Positions 1-5,105 of a stretch of 5,105 nt of DNA are shown piece after piece. The first letter of the stretch is position 1. Each line of letters begins with the position of its first letter. Source of the DNA: an uncultured Azospirillum sp. (GTDB taxonomy: Bacteria > Pseudomonadota > Alphaproteobacteria > RF32 > CAG-239); the NCBI GenBank assembly GCA_947383875.1, contig CANDEX010000095.1, positions 1 to 5,105 of the forward strand. The letters run 5' to 3'. Below the pieces are notes generated by a model. The model was given only the letters and a program-made list of their open reading frames with translations. It was not told the origin of the DNA and ran no database searches. The position numbers and the translations under genes were made by a program.

Positions 1-1630
1 TTTCACGCGCGGGAAGAACTTCTATAAAGAGCAGCGGATCATTTTTATATTTAACTTTTTTCTGCCATTTGAAAAGATTACCGGGACCGGCATTATAAGC
101 TGTCGCCAAATAAAATAAATTGCCGCTGACAAAAGGCTTACCCATCAGATAACTCAGATATTGCTGTCCGACTTCCATATTATAATCAGTATCATAAAGC
201 ACAGAACTGTCACTTTTTAAACGCTTATCCTTAGTAACATGATAAGCCGTATTGGGCATAAGCTGCATCAAACCTTTGGCTCCGGCACCGCTTTGAGCTT
301 CCGGCTTAAAAGCTGATTCTTGACGAATAAGAGCTAAAACCAATGCTCGACTGACTTTCCACCCTCCTTTAGGAGACCATGCCGGAACAGGATACGCAAT
401 ATTGTCATAAAAGAAACTGCGTTCGTTATCTTTAATTTCATTGGCCAGCTTAATCCCCAAAGCCGGCATATTATACTGCGCCGCCAAATAAAGACAGGCT
501 TCTTTTTGTTGCTCGTTCATATTCTGATAAGCATGACGCAATTCTTTTTCTGCCAATTTTTGATTTTTAGCCATTAACAACACAACTGCTCGCTGAATAG
601 CACTGGAAGCCAGCATATCATCAACATAATCATAATTATTGAAATCATTAAAATAAGCGGCATCATCCCAGTTAAAAGCCCAAGAATCGCCTAACTGATA
701 ATTAGCCAACATCCCATAAAACGTGCGTTTATATTTTGCCGCAATTTTAAGCCAAGCATTTGCCTGCGTCTTTTTATTTAAGCGGGAATAAGAACGATAT
801 GCCCAATAAGCACCGGCACTGACCAACCATTCGTCATTATCGGTTTTCGCACCAAGCTTGCTGAAGTAATCAGCCGCTTTCTGGTAGTTTCCCATCCTCC
901 ACGCGGCCAATCCGCCAACCCACATCGCTGTTGCATCTTTACTGCGACGAATGGCTTTTTCGGTAAATTGCAACACCTGTTTATCATTTCCGTCTGTCAG
1001 ATAAACGGTTGCCAATGTCGCACTCATGGCATCATATTCTCTGTCCGGAATCCACATCCGCAGTTTCTTGTCCGCCAAAATGTTTTTCGCGACCAACGTT
1101 TTTCCCTTACTAATCGCCCGTCGAAATGCCGTCACTTTAGCGCGAATATATTTTCTTTTCGCCTCAGGCAAAGTCTCATAACGATTATTAAACCAACTAT
1201 AAGGAGACGGCACATATTTTGGCAGCAAATCTTCAAACGCAGCCAATTCATCCTTAGCACCTTTAGATTTGCTTTTAGCCAAACGCAGAATACTCGGAGC
1301 CTGCGGGTGATCATAATAAAGCTTAAGCCAGTGTTTCAACTCATCATAAGAACTTTTATAGGTCTTGGAAAGATATTTTTCAGCCAGCACATGCCCCATC
1401 AAAATCTGATTACTGACATCTTCAATATGATCGTCAGCTTCTTCCAAATCTTCCTGTTGCAAAGCTCTGAACGTTTTTTTATAACTGATAATATCACGCT
1501 TACTGATTACCAGATTATCCAAAATTTGCTGATAGCAATTCTGATCAATAATCGGTTTAACAGCAGAAGCCGGTTGCGAAAAAGCAACAACACCCCAAAC
1601 CGATAATATTGTCAGAAAAGCTTTTCTCAA
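1..1630 (-). CDS. slt: Soluble lytic murein transglycosylase (Slt70-like), 3' end cut by window edge
   Basis: This periplasmic enzyme should cleave the MurNAc-GlcNAc bond of peptidoglycan without water, forming 1,6-anhydroMurNAc ends (GH23, family 1A lytic transglycosylases). I read the frame through by hand: 543 codons with no stop, still open at the left edge. Residues 1-23 form a signal peptide ending PASA. Residues about 40-400 are helical, with repeated W/Y-rich helix pairs (AYWAYRSYSR, AANYKRTFYGML-like) as in the ring-shaped U-domain of Slt70. The catalytic domain starts near 415 and shows ALIRQES with catalytic Glu438, GLMQLMP at 453-459 and AYNAGPG at 511-517. The visible part ends in FIEVLPARE, which in Slt70 relatives lies near the C-terminus, so perhaps 50-70 residues are missing. 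The start is TTG at 1630, or an adjacent in-frame TTG at 1633; a GAGGG ribosome site lies just upstream and an in-frame stop at 1664-1666 excludes starts beyond that. It lies 33 bases after the 242-residue secreted protein gene, probably in one operon. The family call is firm; exact substrate preference is unknown. Confidence 0.95.
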   Translation of the reverse strand, partial: MRKAFLTILSVWGVVAFSQPASAVKPIIDQNCYQQILDNLVISKRDIISYKKTFRALQQEDLEEADDHIEDVSNQILMGHVLAEKYLSKTYKSSYDELKHWLKLYYDHPQAPSILRLAKSKSKGAKDELAAFEDLLPKYVPSPYSWFNNRYETLPEAKRKYIRAKVTAFRRAISKGKTLVAKNILADKKLRMWIPDREYDAMSATLATVYLTDGNDKQVLQFTEKAIRRSKDATAMWVGGLAAWRMGNYQKAADYFSKLGAKTDNDEWLVSAGAYWAYRSYSRLNKKTQANAWLKIAAKYKRTFYGMLANYQLGDSWAFNWDDAAYFNDFNNYDYVDDMLASSAIQRAVVLLMAKNQKLAEKELRHAYQNMNEQQKEACLYLAAQYNMPALGIKLANEIKDNERSFFYDNIAYPVPAWSPKGGWKVSRALVLALIRQESAFKPEAQSGAGAKGLMQLMPNTAYHVTKDKRLKSDSSVLYDTDYNMEVGQQYLSYLMGKPFVSGNLFYLATAYNAGPGNLFKWQKKVKYKNDPLLFIEVLPARE

Positions 1631-1637
1631 CAATTTT

Positions 1638-1642
1638 CCCTC
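1638..1642 (-). promoter_or_regulatory. Ribosome binding site GAGGG for the TTG-started slt gene
   Basis: On the minus strand GAGGG lies 4 bases before the TTG at 1633 and 7 bases before the TTG at 1630. The spacing fits the second TTG better. No in-frame ATG or GTG lies between the upstream stop (1664-1666) and these TTG codons, and the signal peptide begins immediately after them. This site therefore decides the start. Confidence 0.6.
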
Positions 1643-1663
1643 ACATAAAACACCTGTTGTAAA

Positions 1664-2392
1664 CTATTTGCGCAGCCAGCGGATTTTTGCAGCACAATCT
1701 TTTTGTGATAAACCCTTCACCCGGCAGCGATTGACGACAATATTCGGAATTTTATCCATAGAATAACAGCCGTCGCCTATTAACGTATAATCAAAATGCA
1801 TCGTTTGATTAGGAGGAACATCAGAAAAACTGAGTGCCGTTTCCATATCCGGCCAACGCAGTTTAACACTCAAATTGTTCAACCGCCGGTTCAACGTCGT
1901 TAAAATTTGAAATCTGACATTACAAGTAACCATCCCGCTCATCAGGCGATTAACGCTAAAATCACTGTAGAACAGAAAAATAGATGTCTCATTTGCCTGT
2001 TCGGCATCTTTACCGGAAGCTAAAGGATAAATAGCCACGGTACCGCGCTTAACACCATCAAGAGTCGGACGCTTAATCTGTGGCACATTTTTATAAATAT
2101 AATCTTCGGGATTCTCAACTTTAACCTTTGCCGGCGGCTTAGGCTGAGTTTCCGCTCGTTTTTCTGAAGCAGCCTGAGAAGCAGACGATGTCGTCGCAGA
2201 TTGTTTTCCCCAACCATTCAAACGCTCTCTGTTACTCCAACCGGAGGCCGCTGAAGTCTTGGGCTGAGATTTGGATACAGCCGAAGAGGCCGGAGCGGAA
2301 GCACCATCATCAAACATCTGTCCGATAACAGGCGTCGTCCAAATACCCGCTGCTAAAAATGCCGTCAAACCGATTTTAAGTTTAGAACCCAT
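1664..2392 (-). CDS. Secreted four-cysteine protein of unknown function (242 aa), paralog of its upstream neighbour
   Basis: I do not recognise this protein. Residues 1-24 look like a signal peptide (basic start MGSKLK, hydrophobic core, cleavage likely after VIG), so it should be periplasmic or secreted; there is no lipobox. Residues about 30-90 are a low-complexity linker rich in Ala, Ser, Lys, Gln and Pro, including a short GW..N..LNGWG stretch. The C-terminal part (about 115-242) looks like a beta-rich domain with four cysteines at 157, 209, 223 and 233 and a W180-P-D182 motif. These line up with Cys64, Cys160, Cys174, Cys194 and W87-A-D89 of the upstream gene product, with the same 23- and 14-residue spacings, so the two are probably tandem paralogs. 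Disulfides are likely after export. It begins 15 bases after the upstream stop; the ribosome site is weak (GGCGGGA region). It sits between that gene and slt, suggesting an envelope role by context only. Confidence 0.85.
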   Translation of the reverse strand: MGSKLKIGLTAFLAAGIWTTPVIGQMFDDGASAPASSAVSKSQPKTSAASGWSNRERLNGWGKQSATTSSASQAASEKRAETQPKPPAKVKVENPEDYIYKNVPQIKRPTLDGVKRGTVAIYPLASGKDAEQANETSIFLFYSDFSVNRLMSGMVTCNVRFQILTTLNRRLNNLSVKLRWPDMETALSFSDVPPNQTMHFDYTLIGDGCYSMDKIPNIVVNRCRVKGLSQKDCAAKIRWLRK

Positions 2393-2407
2393 TTTTCCCG
2401 CCGTTTA

Positions 2408-3181
2408 TTATTTAATTTGACCGATAATATCCGTAGCTTTATTCAAATCAGAAACCGCATTATCATAAATTTCAGTCAGGCTCTGCTGTTCCAATTTTCG
2501 AGCAGATTGTTTGGCTTTAATTTCTTCATTGAAAGCAACTTTTTTGAATTCCCGATAATATTCAGGATCTCTGGCCGAAACAAATTTAAACAAGTTATCG
2601 CAAGTCGTTGTTCCCGGAGTCGCGACAGCCACACCGGTTCGATCAGAACTGCTTGCATTACAGGTGCTTAATTTAAAAGTTGCATCATTCATCATCAAGA
2701 AACAACGATCAGATGAAATCTTTGAGCGCAACGACACCTGACGATACGGCTTCAACGGAGGAATTCGCACACTGGCCGTCAGCATAACCGGTGTTGTTTT
2801 CTCTGTTTCCGAAATAGGCAACGGCATCATACTGGTATCTTCACCATAATGTTCTTCCTGAATTTTTTTCAAAGCCGCCTGTTTTTCATTTTCAATCACA
2901 TTATTAATGGCATCATCTGCCCAATTAATATTTATCAGGGCATTATCAATATTATTTTTGGAGCGGTTATAAAAAGTTGCACTGAACTCACAATCAGTAA
3001 TCTTTCCTTCATTATTTTTAACCGGTTTAATATTGTGAATTTTAAATAACACCGCCGGCTGGTTTTCATCAATCTGACTAACCAAACCTTCTTCCTCATC
3101 AGCTTCCGCCCATGCCGGAACTGCACTTAACGCCAGCAGCGCGCAAGTCGCGCTCAATAAAAATCGTTTATTGTTGCCCAT
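2408..3181 (-). CDS. Secreted four-cysteine protein of unknown function (257 aa), with helical C-terminal tail
   Basis: I do not recognise this protein. It has a clear signal peptide: residues 1-25, start MGNNKR, hydrophobic core, cleavage after AWA. The mature chain starts with an acidic stretch (EADEEEG). Residues about 43-200 form a domain with cysteines at 64, 160, 174 and 194 and a W87-A-D89 motif, matching the downstream gene product. Compared with it, this one carries about 27 extra residues between the Trp motif and the proline-containing strand near 141-145; the extra part is charged and helical (91-113). From about 205 to the end the sequence is charged and helix-forming, possibly coiled coil (EEIKAKQSARKLEQQ and following), and has no equivalent in the neighbour. 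It is the first gene of the probable secreted-protein/slt operon, starting 90 bases after the glycosylase gene. An AAGGA-type ribosome site lies 7 bases before the ATG. Function is unknown; partner or accessory of the envelope enzyme downstream is an inference from position. Confidence 0.87.
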   Translation of the reverse strand: MGNNKRFLLSATCALLALSAVPAWAEADEEEGLVSQIDENQPAVLFKIHNIKPVKNNEGKITDCEFSATFYNRSKNNIDNALININWADDAINNVIENEKQAALKKIQEEHYGEDTSMMPLPISETEKTTPVMLTASVRIPPLKPYRQVSLRSKISSDRCFLMMNDATFKLSTCNASSSDRTGVAVATPGTTTCDNLFKFVSARDPEYYREFKKVAFNEEIKAKQSARKLEQQSLTEIYDNAVSDLNKATDIIGQIK

Positions 3182-3271
3182 TTTATTTCCTTCACCAGTT
3201 AAAAACTTGATTCATCCTAATAATATCTTAATTCAGTTTACGCAAAAAAGGTGAATAAAAAGATAATATAT
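3182..3271 (-). promoter_or_regulatory. 90-base AT-rich gap that may hold the promoter of the secreted-protein/slt operon
   Basis: This is the largest gap among the minus-strand genes. It is very AT-rich and reads, toward the secreted-protein gene, through T-runs and then a TTGCGT element followed by TATTAG at 17-base spacing. The match to a sigma-70 consensus is modest, so a promoter is plausible but not proven. Read-through from the glycosylase gene is the alternative. No convincing GC-rich terminator hairpin lies here. Confidence 0.3.
3189..3193 (-). promoter_or_regulatory. Ribosome binding site (GAAGG) of the 257-residue secreted protein
   Basis: GAAGGA on the minus strand lies 7 bases before the ATG at 3181. 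The start is further supported by the signal peptide that begins right there. Confidence 0.6.
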
Positions 3272-4075
3272 CTAATTATTGCACAATTTTTGCTTCATTC
3301 GCAGCATATCGACCCAAGCCTTAGCTTTCTGCCCGCTGTTACGCAACAAATAAGCCGGATGAAAACTAGCCAAAACCGGAACCATACTACCGTCTGTTTT
3401 TTTATATTCCAACCATTTGCCGCGCATTTTAGAAATAGGTTCGCCGTTATCCAGCAAAGCATTGGCCGCACTTCCGCCTAAAATCATAATAGCTTCAGGA
3501 GCCACCAAATCAATTTGCCGCTTCAAAAACGGCAGACAAACGGCAATTTCTCCTTCTGTCGGCGTACGGTTCCCCGGCGGCCGCCACGGCAAAACATTGG
3601 TTATAAAACAATCATCGCGCTCAAAACCGATAGCACTCAGCATTTTTTCCAACAAATGACCGCTGCGCCCGACAAAAGGAACACCGCTTCGATCCTCGTC
3701 CGCTCCGGGAGCTTCACCAATGAGCAGTAAACGAGCGTGTTCATTACCATAACCGAAAACCGTCTTATTGGCGGTCAGCTTCAGTGCGCAACCGTCAAAT
3801 TTTTCCACCAAAGACTTCAAATCTTGCAGATTTTCAGCTTTCATACACAATTCCCGGGCACTTTGGCAGGCACTGATTGTAGCCTGAGCCAACTCCGTTG
3901 TTGCCGGCCGAACCGAATTCTCAGCCGAACGCGCAGCATTAACCGTCACCGGCAAAGGCTTGCGAATTTCTTTTTCAGGCTCAGCCAAAGCAAACGGAAC
4001 CTCTCCGCAGATTTCATCTACCCCTGCAGTAATATACCAATCAAGAATTTCCTTTATGCCCAGATTTTCACTCAT
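3272..4075 (-). CDS. Family-4-like uracil-DNA glycosylase lacking two of the four iron-sulfur cysteines (267 aa)
   Basis: This enzyme should remove uracil, arising from cytosine deamination or dUMP incorporation, from DNA to begin base-excision repair in the cytoplasm. Motif A is GEAPGADED at 120-128, with Glu121 at the expected catalytic position. PFVGRSG follows at 133-139, with Phe134 in the uracil-stacking place. The Asn160 loop is TNVLPWRPPGNR (159-170) and motif B is FHPAYLLR (238-245). Family-4 enzymes bind a [4Fe-4S] cluster through C-x2-C and a later C-x15-C pair. Here these positions read F93-x2-C96 and W164-x15-C180, so the cluster is probably absent. An extra N-terminal region of about 90 residues, partly low complexity (30-60), precedes the core. 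I remember this layout from alphaproteobacterial homologs; it may belong with the class described from Bradyrhizobium (BdiUng), but I cannot check. ATG at 4075 has no visible Shine-Dalgarno sequence; an upstream in-frame stop leaves no earlier start. It is divergent from the TPR lipoprotein gene. Confidence 0.93.
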   Translation of the reverse strand: MSENLGIKEILDWYITAGVDEICGEVPFALAEPEKEIRKPLPVTVNAARSAENSVRPATTELAQATISACQSARELCMKAENLQDLKSLVEKFDGCALKLTANKTVFGYGNEHARLLLIGEAPGADEDRSGVPFVGRSGHLLEKMLSAIGFERDDCFITNVLPWRPPGNRTPTEGEIAVCLPFLKRQIDLVAPEAIMILGGSAANALLDNGEPISKMRGKWLEYKKTDGSMVPVLASFHPAYLLRNSGQKAKAWVDMLRMKQKLCNN

Positions 4076-4083
4076 AATAGAGT

Positions 4084-4112
4084 AAGTTAAAGCAAATCTT
4101 TTATTTTGTCAT
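4084..4112 (-). promoter_or_regulatory. Possible promoter of the glycosylase gene, giving a leaderless or very short leader
   Basis: On the minus strand ATGACA (4107-4112) is followed after 17 bases by TAACTT (4084-4089). The -35 matches the sigma-70 consensus at 5 of 6 positions but the -10 at only 3 of 6. Transcription would begin almost at the ATG at 4075, which would agree with the lack of a Shine-Dalgarno sequence. Weak evidence. Confidence 0.2.
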
Positions 4113-4148
4113 TTAATAATTAAATATTTACACATAATAGTATATAAA

Positions 4149-4159
4149 AGCAAATTGCT
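4149..4159. repeat. Imperfect palindrome AGCAA-A-TTGCT, possible operator
   Basis: Two 5-base arms are perfect reverse complements around one central base. It overlaps a candidate -35 region of the plus-strand lipoprotein gene, where a regulator could act. In such AT-rich DNA a short palindrome can arise by chance. Confidence 0.25.
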
Positions 4160-4160
4160 G

Positions 4161-4188
4161 TTGTATGATTGCAAAACTATTGTAAAAT
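4161..4188 (+). promoter_or_regulatory. Candidate sigma-70-like promoter of the TPR lipoprotein gene
   Basis: TTGTAT (4161-4166) and TAAAAT (4183-4188) are 16 bases apart. The -10 matches consensus at 5 of 6 positions and the -35 at 3 of 6. An alternative pair is TTGCTG (4155-4160) with TATTGT (4178-4183) at 17 bases. Either would give a leader of about 35-40 bases. Confidence 0.35.
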
Positions 4189-4213
4189 AAAGCGATTCCT
4201 AATCATTTAATTC

Positions 4214-4217
4214 AGGA
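4214..4217 (+). promoter_or_regulatory. Ribosome binding site (AGGA) of the TPR lipoprotein
   Basis: AGGA lies 11 bases before the ATG at 4229, a rather long spacing. It is the only purine-rich site nearby, and the N-terminal signal sequence begins at this ATG. Confidence 0.45.
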
Positions 4218-4228
4218 TATAATTAATT

Positions 4229-5105
4229 ATGGCAAAAGTCGGTTACTTATTGGTCGTTATTTTCGGATTTATTCTTTTCAACTCTTGTTCCAATCATCAG
4301 AAGGTTGAGACCACAACCAATCAACCTGCTGCTGCGACAACAACCGGACAGTTTCACAAATCTTACGGAGCTTACTTGGCCGGCCGCATCGCCCATCAAC
4401 GCAAAAATTTCAATACCGCTGCCGACTATTATATTCAAGCTCTTAACCAAGATCCTGAAAACCAAAATCTGCGCAGCCAGATTTACGTTATTCTGGCTTC
4501 TCGCGGCAGAATAGAAGAAGCCGCACGCTATGCTGAAGAGTCCCTCAAAAAAGGCGATAAAAACAACATCACTTATATCATCATCGCAGTTGAAAACATG
4601 AAAAAGGGAAATTTCAACCAAACACTCAAAACCATCAACAAACTCAACGGCCCAATTTATAAAGAATTTATCAATCCGTTAATTAAAGCATGGGCTTATG
4701 CCGGAGAAAATCAACCAGACAAAGCATTGCAGGAACTCAAAATCATTAGCAAAGAACCTAGTTTCCGCGCCCTGTATAATTTCCATGCAGGAATGCTCAA
4801 CGACTATTTTGATCGTGTGGACGAAGCTCGTCGCCACTATGAAGTCATTGTCAATGAAGAAAGTCTTGAAATGTCTTTCCGTGCTCTGCAGGTTATCACT
4901 AATTTTTACGTCCGCAACGGTGAACAGGACAAAGCAATTGCCCTCGTCAACAAATATAGCGATGACAAACTAATGATTGATATGCTGAACAAACTGGCAA
5001 ACAATGTACGCCGCGCAGTTCCGTCCGAAACAAAAAAAATCATAACCAGCCCGCAGCTCGGCTTGTCTGAAGCCCTATTCAGCATTGCCGCCACTCTGCG
5101 CCAAG
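4229..5105 (+). CDS. TPR-repeat lipoprotein, 3' end cut by window edge
   Basis: The visible 292 codons are open to the right edge. Residues 1-20 form a short basic start plus hydrophobic segment ending FNSC, a slightly unusual lipobox, so the mature protein probably carries a lipid on Cys20 and sits in the outer or inner membrane facing the periplasm. A Thr/Ala-rich linker follows (21-40). From about 45 helix pairs of tetratricopeptide type run through the rest: clear ones at 45-76 (YGAYLAGRIAHQRKNF then AADYYIQAL..DP), 80-108 (RIEEAARYAEESL), 151-175 (AWAYAGENQPDKALQEL), 181-211 (DEARRHYEVI) and 216-246 (NGEQDKAIALV). TPRs bind other proteins, so an assembly or scaffold role is likely. The segment GLSEALFSIAATLRQ at 278-292 resembles one I remember from an alphaproteobacterial TPR family of roughly 550-600 residues, in which case about half is visible. 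That family is often found close to ispE or electron-transfer flavoprotein genes; neither is in this window. Confidence 0.9.
   Translation, partial: MAKVGYLLVVIFGFILFNSCSNHQKVETTTNQPAAATTTGQFHKSYGAYLAGRIAHQRKNFNTAADYYIQALNQDPENQNLRSQIYVILASRGRIEEAARYAEESLKKGDKNNITYIIIAVENMKKGNFNQTLKTINKLNGPIYKEFINPLIKAWAYAGENQPDKALQELKIISKEPSFRALYNFHAGMLNDYFDRVDEARRHYEVIVNEESLEMSFRALQVITNFYVRNGEQDKAIALVNKYSDDKLMIDMLNKLANNVRRAVPSETKKIITSPQLGLSEALFSIAATLRQ

Larger units (their letters stand above)
4076..4228. promoter_or_regulatory. Divergent AT-rich intergenic region between glycosylase and TPR lipoprotein genes
   Basis: These 153 bases must contain the start signals for both outward-facing genes. The region is strongly AT-rich and carries an 11-base imperfect palindrome at 4149-4159 and a repeated AAAGCAAAT at 4089-4097 and 4147-4155. 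I found no small gene with a credible ribosome site in it. Confidence 0.7.

Noticed and set aside
968..1606. Plus-strand open frame of 212 codons opposite slt
   Set aside because: It is codon-aligned with the slt frame and open only because slt avoids TTA, CTA and TCA codons there. It has no ribosome site, and its translation is an uneven, basic, Ile/Phe-rich sequence, while slt has clear family motifs throughout.
1649..1658. Small palindrome AACACCTGTT between the 242-residue gene and slt
   Set aside because: It has four-base arms only and lies in the translated-operon gap. Such a sequence is expected by chance.
2150..2300. Low-complexity Ser/Ala stretch as a possible DNA repeat or frameshifted region
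   Set aside because: At the DNA level it shows no regular repeat unit, and the reading frame stays open on both sides. It is best read as a flexible protein linker.
3261..3273. Short hairpin AGATA-ATA-TATCT at the end of the glycosylase gene, followed by T's on the minus strand
   Set aside because: The stem is only five base pairs and nearly all A-T, too weak to call an intrinsic terminator.
3417..4090. Several plus-strand open frames opposite the glycosylase gene
   Set aside because: They overlap one another and the well-supported glycosylase frame, and none has family motifs or a ribosome site.
4247..4621. Minus-strand open frame of 124 codons opposite the TPR lipoprotein
   Set aside because: It is the codon-aligned shadow of the real gene, with no ribosome site or recognisable domain. 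The plus-strand TPR pattern explains the sequence.

Overview
The window holds five protein genes and no RNA gene, mobile element or CRISPR array that I can see. It looks like chromosomal DNA of a low-GC (roughly 40 % by eye) Gram-negative bacterium. An alphaproteobacterium is the best guess. The uracil-DNA glycosylase has the long N-terminal extension and the FDGC / LPWRPPGNR sequence variants that I remember from alphaproteobacterial homologs. The TPR lipoprotein resembles a family I remember from the same class. The low GC points to a host-associated or gut lineage rather than a typical high-GC soil relative, but the species cannot be named from this sequence.

Layout: four genes run leftward on the minus strand. 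In transcription order they are a uracil-DNA glycosylase (4075 to 3272), an unrecognised secreted protein of 257 residues (3181 to 2408), a second unrecognised secreted protein of 242 residues (2392 to 1664), and a soluble lytic transglycosylase of the Slt70 type. The last starts at a TTG at 1630 and runs off the left edge still open. The last three genes are separated by only 15 and 33 bases and probably form one transcription unit for envelope proteins; all three have signal peptides. The 90-base gap before the 257-residue gene could hold its own promoter. To the right, a 153-base AT-rich divergent region (4076-4228) separates the glycosylase from a plus-strand TPR lipoprotein that runs off the right edge.

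Two points deserve attention. First, the two unknown secreted proteins appear to be diverged tandem paralogs. Both have four cysteines in the mature protein, and two key spacings match exactly: first Cys to a W-x-D motif, 23 residues in each, and second to third Cys, 14 residues in each. Their place directly ahead of a peptidoglycan-cleaving enzyme suggests a cell-wall or envelope role, but nothing in their sequence states a function. Second, the uracil-DNA glycosylase has the family-4 catalytic framework, but two of the four cysteines that normally hold the [4Fe-4S] cluster are Phe and Trp. It probably folds without the cluster.

I saw no defence system, toxin-antitoxin pair or other clear novel machinery. 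The paired four-cysteine proteins are the closest thing here to something undescribed.
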